Part shown: in pieces, positions 45,519-54,913 of the stretch
Numbering within the stretch: position 1 is the first letter of the stretch
Layout of the letters: the number at the start of each line of letters is the position of its first letter
Translations under genes and position numbers: made by a program
Notes under the pieces: model-generated
What the model saw: only the letters and a program-made list of their open reading frames with translations
The model's database searches: none
Told to the model about the DNA's origin: nothing
Assembly: GCA_022822495.1 (NCBI GenBank)
Contig: JAJEBQ010000028.1
Span: 1-64,000, forward strand
Direction of reading: 5' to 3'
Origin: Paracoccaceae bacterium
Lineage (GTDB): Bacteria > Pseudomonadota > Alphaproteobacteria > Rhodobacterales > Rhodobacteraceae
Length of the DNA stretch: 64,000 bases

Positions 45519-47189
45519 ATGAATACAGATATTGATATTGCACGCCAAGCCAAGAAAAAGCCCATCCATGAGGTGGGTGCAAAACTTGGAATTCCTGCCG
45601 ACAGTTTAATTCCATTTGGACATGACAAGGCCAAAGTCTCTGCTGATTACCTTGATTCCATCAAGCAAAATGATGACGGTAAGCTCATATTGGTAACCGC
45701 TATCAACCCTACTCCGGCAGGTGAAGGAAAGACAACAACAACGGTTGGTTTGGGTGATGGTCTGAATAAAATTGGCAAAAAAGCTGCAATCTGTATCCGT
45801 GAAGCGTCTTTGGGCCCTTGTTTCGGCATGAAAGGGGGCGCAGCAGGTGGAGGATATGCACAAGTTGTGCCAATGGAGGATATGAATCTCCATTTCACCG
45901 GTGATTTTCATGCCATTACATCAGCCCATAATCTCCTCTCAGCAATGATTGATAACCATATATACTGGGGGAATCCCGAAGGTATTGATCTTCGACGAGT
46001 GGCGTGGAAAAGAGTTCTGGATATGAATGACAGAGCCTTGCGGCAAATTACCTGCAGTTTGGGGGGCGTTGCCAACGGTTATCCAAGGGAGGCAGGCTTC
46101 GATATAACGGTTGCATCAGAAGTTATGGCAGTCCTTTGTTTGGCAACAAGTCTGGAAGATTTACAAGACCGCTTGGGACGAATGATCGTTGCCTATCGTC
46201 GCGACAGATCGCCGGTTTATTGTCGCGATATCAAAGCCGATGGAGCCATGACTGTCCTATTGCAGCAGGCGGTTCAACCCAATCTGGTGCAAACCCTGGA
46301 AAACAATCCAGCCTTTGTACATGGTGGGCCTTTCGCCAATATTGCCCATGGGTGCAACTCGGTAATCGCAACTACTTCTGCCCTGAAACTTGCTGATTAT
46401 GTTGTAACAGAAGCTGGCTTTGGAGCTGATCTTGGCGCTGAAAAGTTCATGGACATCAAATGTCGCCAGGCAGGGCTTTCACCTAAGGCTGTGGTTATCG
46501 TGGCTACCATCAGGGCCTTGAAAATGAACGGAGGCGTTGGGAAAAACGATTTGGGGCCCGAAAATGTAGAAGCCGTTCAAAGAGGATGTGTGAACTTGGG
46601 AAGGCATATTGAAAATATGCGCAAGTTTGGTGTGCCGGCAGTGGTGGCCATCAATCATTTTGTGACCGACACCGATGCCGAGGTGCAAGTTGTAAAGGAT
46701 TACGCTGCATCCATGGGTTCAGAAGCTGTGCTTTGCCAACATTGGGCCAAGGGGTCCGAAGGAACAACTGATTTGGCTGAAAAGGTTGTGCAAATTATTG
46801 ACACAGGTAAGGCAAATTACAAACCGCTTTATCCAGACTCAATGGGACTGCTGGAAAAGATTGAAACGATTGCCAAGGAGGTTTATCGTGCCGATGGTGT
46901 GGCTGTTGACAAGAAAATAGTGGATCAGTTAAACCAGTGGCAGGATGCAGGATACGGCAATCTCCCTATCTGCATGGCTAAAACGCAGTATAGTTTTTCA
47001 ACTGATCCAAACGAAAGAGGGGCTCCGACAGGGCATACTATACCCATCAGAGAAGTTCGCTTATCGGCAGGAGCTGGTTTCGTGGTAGCAGTTTGTGGAG
47101 CTATCATGACCATGCCAGGTTTGCCAAGTGTACCTGCAGCAGAAGCAATTCATATTGATGATAAGGGTCAGGTTCAGGGTTTGTTTTAG
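45519..47189 (+). CDS. fhs: Formate-tetrahydrofolate ligase
   Basis: This 556-residue enzyme makes 10-formyl-THF from formate, ATP and THF. The ATP loop [55 protein letters not shown], and the C-terminal [23 protein letters not shown] are strongly conserved. It follows the formyltransferase-like gene by 12 bp and closes the catabolic half of the cluster, capturing formate freed from formyl-CoA. Confidence 0.96.
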   Translation: MNTDIDIARQAKKKPIHEVGAKLGIPADSLIPFGHDKAKVSADYLDSIKQNDDGKLILVTAINPTPAGEGKTTTTVGLGDGLNKIGKKAAICIREASLGPCFGMKGGAAGGGYAQVVPMEDMNLHFTGDFHAITSAHNLLSAMIDNHIYWGNPEGIDLRRVAWKRVLDMNDRALRQITCSLGGVANGYPREAGFDITVASEVMAVLCLATSLEDLQDRLGRMIVAYRRDRSPVYCRDIKADGAMTVLLQQAVQPNLVQTLENNPAFVHGGPFANIAHGCNSVIATTSALKLADYVVTEAGFGADLGAEKFMDIKCRQAGLSPKAVVIVATIRALKMNGGVGKNDLGPENVEAVQRGCVNLGRHIENMRKFGVPAVVAINHFVTDTDAEVQVVKDYAASMGSEAVLCQHWAKGSEGTTDLAEKVVQIIDTGKANYKPLYPDSMGLLEKIETIAKEVYRADGVAVDKKIVDQLNQWQDAGYGNLPICMAKTQYSFSTDPNERGAPTGHTIPIREVRLSAGAGFVVAVCGAIMTMPGLPSVPAAEAIHIDDKGQVQGLF

Positions 47190-47406
47190 GTATAACAATT
47201 GAGAAAAAATGGCAAGAGCACAACGAATTGAACCGAATGGTAGAGGAATAAAGGTATAATAATCCAAACCATTGTCAACAGATTTAGATTTTGTGGAAAG
47301 GGAGGTAAGAAACATAACTTTCCATAATTAAACAGACCCCGATTGTGGGGTTTAAGCAAACCGCGATGAAGTTAACATTTTGTCGCCTAGAGAGAGGAGA
47401 AAGAAA

Positions 47407-48378
47407 ATGAGTTTTGCAAGAAAACTTACTTTTGGTATCGTAGCCCTATTAACTTCACTGGCCATCGGGACAGCCCATGCTGACTTCGAGCCTACCAAGC
47501 CTATTGATTTTGTCATCATGGCAGGTAAAGGCGGTGGAGCTGACAAAATGGCACGTCTAATGCAATCAATTGTTGAAAAGGAAGGTCTTGCTTCAAGACC
47601 GCTTGTGCCTGTGAACAAGTCAGGCGGTTCCGGTGCTGAAGCCCTTGTTGCCCTGAATTCAGCAACGGACCCTGATCATACCATTATGGTCACCCTGAAT
47701 TCCTTTTTTACAACCCCCCTAAGGCAGCCAGGTCTGGGAATTGATATCATGACCTTTGCGCCGATTGGGCGTATGGCCGAAGATACTTTCGTGTTGTGGG
47801 TTCACAAAAACGAAGGTGTCAATTCTTTTGAGGAGTTCCTGGCTGAGGCCAAGGCACGTGGTTCAGGATGGGTAATGGGTGGAACTGGTTCTGCCCAGGA
47901 AGATCAGATAATTACGGACTTCCTTAATGACACCTTTGACTTGGAAATAAAATATATTCCCTATAAAGGCGGTGGTGCTGTTGCCAAGGATCTCGCTGGA
48001 GAACAGATTGATTCATCGGTAAACAATCCGTCTGAGGCACTCGGTTTCTATGAATCAGGCGATGTCATTCCGTTGGTTGCATTTACCAGCGAAAGATTGC
48101 CGATGTTCCCGGATGTACCAACCCTAGCTGAAGCTGGTGAAGACTTCGCCTACTATATGCAGCGTGCGGTTGTGGGGGCGCCTGGTATGACAGATGAAGC
48201 TTTGGCCTATTATACCAACCTCTTTGCCGAGGTCTATAATTCTGAAGAGTGGCAGAAGTACAAGTCGGATAAATCTCTGCTTGGTGAGTACACTTCAGGT
48301 GATGATCTGGCTGATTACTGGCAAACCCAGCGTGATCGTCACGAAACCATTCTTAAGGCTTCCGGCGCAATAAACTGA
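47407..48378 (+). CDS. tctC: Tripartite tricarboxylate-type substrate-binding protein
   Basis: This 323-residue periplasmic binding protein has a signal peptide (cleavage after THAHA-like AHA at about residue 25) and the TctC/BugE-type core PIDFVIMAGKGGGADKMAR, VNKSGGSGAEALVAL, and YIPYKGGGAVAKDLAGEQIDSSVNNPSE. The start at 47407 is preferred over one 9 codons earlier because GAGAGAGGAG lies just upstream. About 217 bp separate it from fhs, containing a weak ACCCC-N6-GGGGT hairpin at 47336-47351, so it may have its own promoter. Confidence 0.9.
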   Translation: MSFARKLTFGIVALLTSLAIGTAHADFEPTKPIDFVIMAGKGGGADKMARLMQSIVEKEGLASRPLVPVNKSGGSGAEALVALNSATDPDHTIMVTLNSFFTTPLRQPGLGIDIMTFAPIGRMAEDTFVLWVHKNEGVNSFEEFLAEAKARGSGWVMGGTGSAQEDQIITDFLNDTFDLEIKYIPYKGGGAVAKDLAGEQIDSSVNNPSEALGFYESGDVIPLVAFTSERLPMFPDVPTLAEAGEDFAYYMQRAVVGAPGMTDEALAYYTNLFAEVYNSEEWQKYKSDKSLLGEYTSGDDLADYWQTQRDRHETILKASGAIN

Positions 48379-48381
48379 ACA

Positions 48382-48401
48382 CTAAAACGATTTCGTTTTA
48401 G
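48382..48401 (+). terminator. Intercistronic hairpin between tctC and tctB
   Basis: CTAAAACGA-TT-TCGTTTTAG is a perfect 9-bp stem located 3 bp after the tctC stop and 18 bp before the tctB start. There is no T-run, so full termination is doubtful. Such hairpins after binding-protein genes usually protect the mRNA 3' end and let the binding protein be made in excess over the membrane parts. Confidence 0.55.
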
Positions 48402-48419
48402 GACAATTTAGGGGGGAGA

Positions 48420-48953
48420 ATGCGTATAGCAGAACTTGTGACTGCTATTGCCATAGCATTCTTCTCCCTATACCTTATGTGGGAAAGCGGAGAAGGGCCT
48501 TCTTGGGATCCGACTGCCGTGAGGTTTGCCAACATAGGCATAAATGTAAATAACGAGGGTCCAGGTAGTGGGTTTTGGCCATTTTGGCTGTCTCTTGCCA
48601 TGCTGATTTGTTCAGCTATGGTTGGCATCAACTGGTTTCGTCGAAAATCTGTACCTTCGCAATCAACTGAAAGATTCCTTGATACCTATGGGATTAAAAT
48701 GTTTGCCCTTGTGGGTGGGGGGCTTGTCGCTTTCCTGTTTTTGGTTGGATTGATTGGTTTTTATGGGGCGATCCCAATTTTCCTGTTCTACTACATTTAC
48801 TTTTTGGGAAAACATCCATGGTGGTTGGCATCGATTATCGGGGTTGGAGTTGCGGTATTCTGCTTCTTTTTTTTCGATGTGGCCATGCGAATCGTATTAC
48901 CCAAGGGGGCTTTGGAACCACTGTTCATCCCTTTGTATGAGATTTTTCTGTAG
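48420..48953 (+). CDS. tctB: TctB-like small membrane subunit
   Basis: This 177-residue membrane protein has four predicted helices and opens RIAELVTAIAIAFFSLYLMWES, then GPGSGFWPFWLSLAMLICS, the usual TctB opening and second segment. It sits between the binding protein and the large permease, as expected for the tripartite tricarboxylate transporter family. Confidence 0.85.
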   Translation: MRIAELVTAIAIAFFSLYLMWESGEGPSWDPTAVRFANIGINVNNEGPGSGFWPFWLSLAMLICSAMVGINWFRRKSVPSQSTERFLDTYGIKMFALVGGGLVAFLFLVGLIGFYGAIPIFLFYYIYFLGKHPWWLASIIGVGVAVFCFFFFDVAMRIVLPKGALEPLFIPLYEIFL

Positions 48954-49009
48954 TGGTGTTCAGGATCTCGCTTTATGACCCATAACACTTTGGCAATGAC
49001 TGAAAAATA

Positions 49010-50533
49010 ATGGAAGTAGTTGTACTTTTACTTGATGGTGTCTGGGCTGCACTCCAACCAACCAATCTGGGCTTGGCTTTTCTGGGTGTGGTCATTGGGT
49101 TGTTTGTCGGAGCCATGCCGGGTTTGGGTTCCGTTAATGGTGTTGCCATTCTCCTACCCTTTACCTTTGTAATCCAGGAGATTACGGGCACAATATCGTC
49201 CCCCATGATTTTTCTGGCAGCCATTTATTATGGGGCCATGTATGGGGGCGCAATTTCGTCCATCACTCTGGGTATACCTGGTGCTTCAACCGCTGTTGCA
49301 ACAACCTTTGACGGTCGTCCCATGGCCTTGGGAGGTCATGCAGAAAAAGCGTTGGTCATAGCGGCGATTGCCTCTTTTGCAGGGGGTACGATTTCAAATA
49401 TCATCTTTACTGGTGCGGCACCCTTGTTGGCGTCCGTCGCATTGAAGTTTGGTAATCCCGAGATTTTTGCCCTCATGCTTCTGGCATTTGCCACCTTCAT
49501 AGGCCTTGGTGGTGATGATGTCCCCAAAACCATCATATCCATCTGTTTTGGGTTGGTTATGTCTGCTGTTGGATTTGACATCATTTCTGGGGCCCCAAGA
49601 TTACTGCTTTTTGACTCAACGGAATGGTTCAGTCGGGGCATTCAGTTCCTGGTCCTTGCCATTGGTGTTTATGGTATCGGAGAAATGCTTTGGACCATAA
49701 ATTCTACCCGAGATTCGTTCAAAATGACCGAGGCCAATATAACTTTAGCCAGAGTTTGGCAGGCACTGAAGTCTTTCCCTGAAGCATGGCGCGGAACCTC
49801 TATTGGTTCGTTTCTTGGCTTCTTCGTCGGTATTTTACCTGCGGCAGGGGCAACACCCGGTTCTCTGATGGCGTATGGTGTTACCAAAATGGTTTCCAAA
49901 AACCAGGAAGAATTTGGGAAAGGACGGCCTGATGGGGTGGCAGCCCCAGAGGCAGCAAACAACTCTGCTTCAACTGGAGCCATGCTTCCCATGATGACAT
50001 TGGGTATTCCTGGCTCCCCAACGACAGCTGTATTACTTGCCGGTATGGTCATTTGGGGATTGCAACCTGGACCTTTGTTGTTTTCCGAGCAACCCGAATT
50101 TGTATGGCCACTCATTGGTTCATTTTACATTTCCAATGTCATTGCCGTGGTTGTCAATCTTGCCTGCATACCTTTGTTTCTAAAGGTTCTTAGGATGCCA
50201 TTTTCCATATTGGCACCTCTTATCTTTGTTTTGTCCGTAGTTGGAACTTACGCTGCTTACCAAAACATTTATGATGTGTGGTTGATGTTGATTTTCGGGA
50301 TAGGTGCTTTCCTGTTAAGGATACTCGATTATCCCTTGGCTCCAGCTGTACTGGCGATTGTATTGGGGCCAATAGCGGAACCCAAGCTTAGACAATCCCT
50401 TTTATTGTCGGATGGTAGTTGGATGATATTTCTGGAGCGGCCTATTTCTGGACCAATTACGATTGCCGCTATAATTCTCTTGTTGCTTCCCTTATACGGT
50501 TTTATACGAAAGAGAGTAAAAGCCAGATCTTAG
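49010..50533 (+). CDS. tctA: TctA-like large permease subunit
   Basis: This 507-residue permease has about twelve helices and the TctA signatures VVIGLFVGAMPGLGSVNGVAILLPFTF, AIYYGAMYGGAISSITLGIPGA, GILPAAGATPGSLMAYG and AAPEAANNSASTGAMLPMMTLGIPGSPTTAVLL. With tctC and tctB it forms a complete sodium- or proton-driven carboxylate importer. The next DNA is an IS remnant. Confidence 0.94.
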   Translation: MEVVVLLLDGVWAALQPTNLGLAFLGVVIGLFVGAMPGLGSVNGVAILLPFTFVIQEITGTISSPMIFLAAIYYGAMYGGAISSITLGIPGASTAVATTFDGRPMALGGHAEKALVIAAIASFAGGTISNIIFTGAAPLLASVALKFGNPEIFALMLLAFATFIGLGGDDVPKTIISICFGLVMSAVGFDIISGAPRLLLFDSTEWFSRGIQFLVLAIGVYGIGEMLWTINSTRDSFKMTEANITLARVWQALKSFPEAWRGTSIGSFLGFFVGILPAAGATPGSLMAYGVTKMVSKNQEEFGKGRPDGVAAPEAANNSASTGAMLPMMTLGIPGSPTTAVLLAGMVIWGLQPGPLLFSEQPEFVWPLIGSFYISNVIAVVVNLACIPLFLKVLRMPFSILAPLIFVLSVVGTYAAYQNIYDVWLMLIFGIGAFLLRILDYPLAPAVLAIVLGPIAEPKLRQSLLLSDGSWMIFLERPISGPITIAAIILLLLPLYGFIRKRVKARS

Positions 50534-50555
50534 TTCCAATTTACTTTCAGATTTC

Positions 50556-51313
50556 GGGCACCTCTATTAATACGATTTTCAGAGGTTCCTCCTGAACTAT
50601 ACATTTCAAATGTTAAAATTCATATCTCCCAAATGAAGATTTTTTCGTAAAATTTTATTCAATCCTGTCATTTTAGGGCCAAATTCAACTCGTTGGCAGG
50701 CCCTTGCATACACCTCCCCTTCATTTGGACTCCCTTGACATAATTCGCCCTATACAACCCCGGCTTCCTTCTCTAGATAACGGAAACGCCGCAAAGTGTA
50801 ACACAGAGTGACCAACTCAATCCAGATCCGGGCACGCCCCTGCCCAATGCACCGCATTCTACCACCCTTCAGATCGTTTCTGATCGACCCGAATACATGT
50901 TCAACCCGACACCTGACGCGCGAATAGGCCTTGTTCAGAACACGCTGGTGATCACTTAACGGTGTCCCCCTCCTGGCCTTGTGATTGATACGGGGATACA
51001 AGCCCAACCCAACCACTCTCGCAATGCTCTCCTGTGAGCGGTAGGCACTGTCAGCCCAAATACGACGGTCGCCTGTCGAGCGCATCCCCAAGAGCGCCTC
51101 AAATACCTGACAACGGTCATGGACATGGGCCGGTGTTACATCCCAATTGACAATCAACTTTGTCCCCTCATCAACTGCCATATGGTTCTTGTCGCCAAAC
51201 CGACTAACACCATTCTTCTTGATCCAACGGCCATCACAGTCCTTCTGACGCAACTTGTTGGGATTATCCTCCTGTCACCAACGATTGTAATATGTCCCAA
51301 AACTAACGGTTGA
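50556..51313 (-). mobile_element. IS5-family element, right half (minus orientation)
   Basis: The right end GGGCACCTCT begins at 50556, followed by about 190 bp of the same non-coding tail as the IS at 1555-3064 (for example the TCCAAATGAAGGGGAGGTGT segment read on the minus strand). The C-terminal half of a transposase ends at 50750. The element breaks off near 51.3 kb at the start of a G/C-homopolymer-rich junction, so the left half is missing. It is flanked on the far side by another right-end remnant in opposite orientation. Confidence 0.75.
50750..51290 (-). pseudogene. IS5-family transposase, C-terminal part
   Basis: The frame holds NPNKLRQKDCDGRWIKKNGVSRFGDKNH, the DDE block LIVNWDVTPAHVHD and WADSAYRSQESIARV, then HKARRGTPLSDHQRV, YSRVRCRVEHVFGSIRNDLKGG with the catalytic glutamate, and ELVTLCYTLRRFRYLEKE. 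A TGA just before the NPNKL segment and the loss of the N-terminal half show it is a remnant. It is better preserved than the copy at 1.7-2.9 kb. Confidence 0.82.
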
Positions 51314-51326
51314 ATAAGGGTCCATT

Positions 51327-51390
51327 ATCCCCGGGATGTTGGGTAGCCCGGGGGGATGTCTAGACCCCCCCCCCCCAAAAAAAAAAACCT
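51327..51390. other. G/C hairpin and C12-A11 homopolymer junction
   Basis: This short stretch is unlike its surroundings: a strong hairpin ATCCCCGGG (51327-51335) against CCCGGGG-GG-AT (51347-51357), then twelve C (51365-51376) followed by eleven A (51377-51387). It lies exactly at the joint between two oppositely oriented IS right-end remnants. It may be a real recombination joint but could be an assembly artefact. Confidence 0.5.
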
Positions 51391-51435
51391 TCTCCAAAGG
51401 GGTTGGAAACTTTCCCAGTCTCATATCAGCATAAA

Positions 51436-51620
51436 TGTCATGGTTGTCCAAAGGAAGGGAGAGGCGTGTGTCCTGGCGTCATAAAAGGGTCCATGGAGCA
51501 TCAAAATAACCGGATTGATGAAAATGTTACAAAAAACTATATGTCACAGGGATAGAAATTTAGAAAAGTAACTTTTGAAAATCAGGGACTCTCGTGATGA
51601 TCTTAAAAAAAGAGATAACC
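51436..51620 (+). mobile_element. IS5-type right-end remnant (plus orientation)
   Basis: This segment repeats the tail of the IS at 1.5-3.1 kb: TGTCCAAAGGAAGGG, GTGTGTCCTGG, AAAAAACTATATGTCACAGG, GAAAATCAGGGACTCTC and an end of AAAAAAAGAGATAACC at 51620. The last bases have mutated (AGAGGTGCCC to AGAGATAACC). A TTA follows the end, as at 3065. No transposase is attached. Confidence 0.7.
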
Positions 51621-51675
51621 TTAATTGTAATCAAAATGATTAGCTTCCAAAATATTGGATAAAGAGGAAATTACC

Positions 51676-52333
51676 ATGCCAGCAAATTCAAACAATGTTT
51701 TTGTATATTGGGACAACTCCAACATCTTTCATGAGGCCCAAAGGTTGGCCGAAGAGTATAATGGAACTACAGATGCGAATACCGTGTAAGGATTAATTTT
51801 AATAATCTGCTCAATCTGGCCAAAACGAATTGGATCTTGCAATCAGCGTTTGCAGCAGGTTCAATCCCTCCCGACCTAAGCAATTTATGGAACAGGCTGG
51901 AAAATGAGGGGGTAGAGGTAGAACTATTTGACAGGGGGAATGTAAATTTGGGTGAACAGCAGGTGACCGATGGCTGGTTGCGTGAGAGGATGTATAAAGA
52001 TGCCCTTTTAAATTCCCAAAACCCTGGATCGTGGTTTTGTTGACTGGTGATGGTTCCGGTTACAGCCAGGTGGGTGGGTTTCATACTGCTCTTGAACTCC
52101 TCCATAAAATGGGATGGGGTATAGAATTACTTTCCTGGAGACATTCTTGCAAAAGGTTAATGAGAGAGTGTGCTGAAACAAATGGAGTGTTCATTGCCCT
52201 TGACGATTTTTATCATTCCATCACCTTTCTTGAACCTTCAAGGCCTGGTCAGCCTTTGGCATCTGCACGTCAATCCGACCCGCTGGATTTAACAAATCGT
52301 CCAACTGTAAATACGATAATTTCTGGACATTAG
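51676..52333 (+). pseudogene. NYN-domain (LabA/DUF88-like) protein, two frameshifts
   Basis: Three overlapping frames together give one NYN-type PIN-like ribonuclease domain: VYWDNSNIFHEAQRLAEEYNG, then RINFNNLLNLAKTNWILQSAFAAGS, VELFDRGNVNLGEQQVTD, and VVLLTGDGSGYSQVGGFHTALELLHKMGWGIELLSWRHSC. Single-base losses near 51783 and 52027 break it. The acidic catalytic positions (WDNSN and TGDGSGY) are intact in the joined reading. The ATG at 51676 follows AAAGAGGAA. It lies against the IS remnant, so decay after insertion is likely, although sequencing errors cannot be excluded. Confidence 0.75.
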
Positions 52334-52412
52334 AGAAAATTCAATTCCATTCTCAGTATGTTTTAGGTATTCCGTAGAACGCAGATGAACCTTGATATTT
52401 AAACCATACTGA

Positions 52413-53711
52413 TTATGGTTTCATAATTGGGGGCGTAATTCGGGCTTCGGCACGATAAAGGGCGTATTGCATTTCTTTATGGTCAAAGGCTGGGCTATAG
52501 GCTTTTAAGTCGGCCGAGGTCATGCCTTGTTGACGAAATTGATGGTGCCAGGAACTGCTGATTATTGTTGCCATGGTGCCGGCGATTTTTGCACCTTCGT
52601 CTTCGGCAATTTCAAAATAGGGAGCCATTTGAATAGCAGCTTCTGTAGATCCTTCAGCTCCACTCAGGTTGCTGATACCTGTTTGTAACCCATGCCCTTT
52701 AGTCGGATCGGGATTGATATCAAAGGCTGGTGACAACTGCCACTTGTTGCCTGGACCTGTATAAACAAAACCATGGTTGCGAAGGTGATTGTCCTTGTTT
52801 TTGATCAGGCAGTCAAAAAGTGCACGGCGATAGAGTTCACGAAGTTGATTAAGTGGATCTACACCATAAATACGTATCAGGTCTGCTATCTCGGTATAAT
52901 AGTGCAGGTTACGATGATCTGCTTTTAGGAAACTTTGCGCTGAAATGTAATGAATCCGCTTGTCCTCTTGGCGATCAAAACGCTTGATAATAGCTACTGG
53001 ATGATCGGTACCCATCAACTCAAGCCTGGCTGTTGCGACTCTAACTCCACACAAGCGGGCTATATTCAAGGTGGCCACCTCAGCACGTACCACGGGTGAT
53101 ACATCATGCACAGATGTGTACTTGGCAATCGCCAGCACTCCTATATCATCAAAATCTGATTTCGGTCGTGCGCCGCCCAAACTTGAGGATACACAAAAAA
53201 TATGTTTGATAAAATTCTCAGGATCAGAACCCTCACTATCACTGGAACACTTGGACTCATATGCTCTATGCAATCTTTGTAGTTCTTTAAGGGAATTAAG
53301 TCTTGGTATTGTGTGCCCCGTTTTTTGAGCCACTGGCTTTCCCTCATTATCCAGAAAACGTAAGGCCCCAATACGTGTCGTGTCGTGTGTATTGACCAGA
53401 CAATCAAGTTCACTAGGTGGGTAACCCAGAAACCTCTGAAGAACACCTCTTCCCCATCTGTCTGGTAATGAATCGGAAACACATGGCGGCAAGGAAGCCC
53501 GTATGTTATCTCTGGTCCCTATGAAATGATGAGGAAATTCATTCAGCGGTAGGGAGGGTTCCAGTTCAAAACAGCCCGGCATGGACAACCATTCCCTTGA
53601 ATAAGTGAAAATACTCCGGTCACGTTGGTTTTCTTTTATATAAAGCAACTCACCAACTGGTAAAAGAGCATCCCCAAGAACTACCTGCAATCGGGTTTTT
53701 TGAGTAGTCAA
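52413..53711 (-). CDS. hipA: HipA-like kinase toxin (copy 2)
   Basis: This 432-residue HipA-family protein has PPCVSDSLPDRWGRGVLQR, the P-loop-like SSLGGARPKSDF, the catalytic loop LIKNKDNHLRNHGF and the metal motif LSPAFDINPDP. It is only distantly like copy 1 at 31.7 kb, so the two loci are separate acquisitions and not a duplication. Its start overlaps the hipB stop by 4 nt. Target unknown. Confidence 0.9.
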   Translation of the reverse strand: MTTQKTRLQVVLGDALLPVGELLYIKENQRDRSIFTYSREWLSMPGCFELEPSLPLNEFPHHFIGTRDNIRASLPPCVSDSLPDRWGRGVLQRFLGYPPSELDCLVNTHDTTRIGALRFLDNEGKPVAQKTGHTIPRLNSLKELQRLHRAYESKCSSDSEGSDPENFIKHIFCVSSSLGGARPKSDFDDIGVLAIAKYTSVHDVSPVVRAEVATLNIARLCGVRVATARLELMGTDHPVAIIKRFDRQEDKRIHYISAQSFLKADHRNLHYYTEIADLIRIYGVDPLNQLRELYRRALFDCLIKNKDNHLRNHGFVYTGPGNKWQLSPAFDINPDPTKGHGLQTGISNLSGAEGSTEAAIQMAPYFEIAEDEGAKIAGTMATIISSSWHHQFRQQGMTSADLKAYSPAFDHKEMQYALYRAEARITPPIMKP

Positions 53712-54097
53712 AACGCAACTCCTTCAGGATTGGGTGGAGGCAACCTGTCAATCTTAACCATATTTGGTGTGGTTACCTCTGAAGGTGGCTTTCGGAGAGT
53801 ACGGATACGTTTGGGCAAAGCTTCTAGGTCGATCATGAGGCCAAGTTCATCGGTAGAACAATCCAAAATGTTGTCCAATCGATGGAGTTCACCCAATGCT
53901 AGAAAGGCCATGGCGAGGTGCCCAATACCTATGCCAGGGTCTCCTTTTTCAAGGCGCTTGAGGGTACCGGATGAGATACCCATACGCTCGGCAAATTGTT
54001 GTTGAGACTCACGACGTCTACGCCTTGCAATGTTGATGTTTTGCCCCAAGGTCTTGAGTGTTTTTTGCACACGAGGGGGATATTTCTTGTGAATCAT
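53708..54097 (-). CDS. hipB: HipB-like antitoxin (copy 2)
   Basis: A 129-residue Xre-type repressor with the helix-turn-helix region GQNINIARRRRRESQQQFAERMGISSGTLKRLEKGDPGIGIGHLAMAF. The start at 54097 (MIHKKYPPRV) is preferred: an upstream reading of 35 extra residues is hydrophobic and falls in the promoter DNA. It overlaps hipA by 4 nt. A direct repeat just upstream is a likely operator. Confidence 0.87.
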   Translation of the reverse strand: MIHKKYPPRVQKTLKTLGQNINIARRRRRESQQQFAERMGISSGTLKRLEKGDPGIGIGHLAMAFLALGELHRLDNILDCSTDELGLMIDLEALPKRIRTLRKPPSEVTTPNMVKIDRLPPPNPEGVAF

Positions 54098-54142
54098 AAT
54101 AGTTCTTATATTACTATATAATATATATAATAGTTCATATAT
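54096..54142. promoter_or_regulatory. Direct repeat operator candidate for hipBA copy 2
   Basis: ATAATAGTTCTTATAT at 54096-54111 and ATAATAGTTCATATAT at 54127-54142 match at 15 of 16 positions and are 31 bp apart, about three helical turns. They bracket the start region of hipB, where HipB-type repressors bind to block their own transcription. Confidence 0.5.
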
Positions 54143-54325
54143 AAGCCATAATAACAATTTACAACCATTTCCCAATAGGATAAAGACACATCTATTAAAC
54201 AATTTTGGCTATTTTTCAAAACAGCCCATCATCCTCTGTTATCCTATGGCTTTATTGTTTCGGATATGATTCACTTTTGTCAAACACTAAAGACTTTCAC
54301 TGTAAACCAAGAGGATTTCAAGCCC

Positions 54326-54683
54326 AACCGCCACTTACTTGAAGACGATGAACATCTGTGGGATCTCCGCGAATTCAACGATCTGGAACGGATCGGAAAG
54401 CACCTGCTTGAGGAGATTTTTGGACCTCTTCGCGCCACAGGTTGTGGGCCGGTCCTGGGATGATCTCGTCCTCTTTCGCTGTCTTCTGTTAGATGTCATG
54501 AAGTCCCTAAGTGATCGTGATGTGCAACACGAGCTTCTGGAACGGTTTTCCTTTCTGTCTTTTGCCGGTCTTGTTGCGAGGAATCGTGTGCCGGACCAGA
54601 AGACGATCGGGACGTATCGCGACATGCTTGAGAAGGCAGATCGTAGTGACCGGTTGTGTGATCTTTTTTTGAACCCGTGAGAC
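54326..54683 (+). mobile_element. IS5-family transposase N-terminal scrap, frameshifted
   Basis: RHLLEDDEHLWDLREFNDLERIGKHLLEEIFGPLRATG joins, after a 1-nt shift near 54445, to SWDDLVLFRCLLLDVMKSLSDRDVQHELLERFSFLSFAGLVARNRVPDQKTIGTYRDML. This is the DUF772 N-terminal domain of an IS5-type transposase, related to but different from the copy at 1.7 kb (VPDQKT is shared). The DDE domain is gone. Confidence 0.75.
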
Positions 54684-54913
54684 AACCGGGGCTAGGGTTT
54701 GAACACGGGGGGCAGAGAATTTAGATCTTGTAGATATTGAATAAACTGATCGGATATTAGAAATAGATTTTTCTTCGGTAGTGTCTGTTGATACTAAAAT
54801 TTCTTCAATAAAGTTCACTGCGTTGAGATTCTAATTGCAAATACTTAAAGAGTTTTTCTTAAAAAATTTCCGTTGCATGGAATATAATACATTCATTAAA
54901 TTTAGGTGTACCT
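54684..54913. other. Gap before the HTH gene
   Basis: This 230-bp stretch has no gene. TTGCAT at about 54872 and TATAAT-like TATAATA at about 54882 are too close for a normal promoter; the region is AT-rich. Confidence 0.4.

Noticed and set aside
47336..47351. ACCCC-N6-GGGGT hairpin as a terminator between fhs and tctC
   Set aside because: Only five base pairs with a short T stretch; too weak to call as a terminator.
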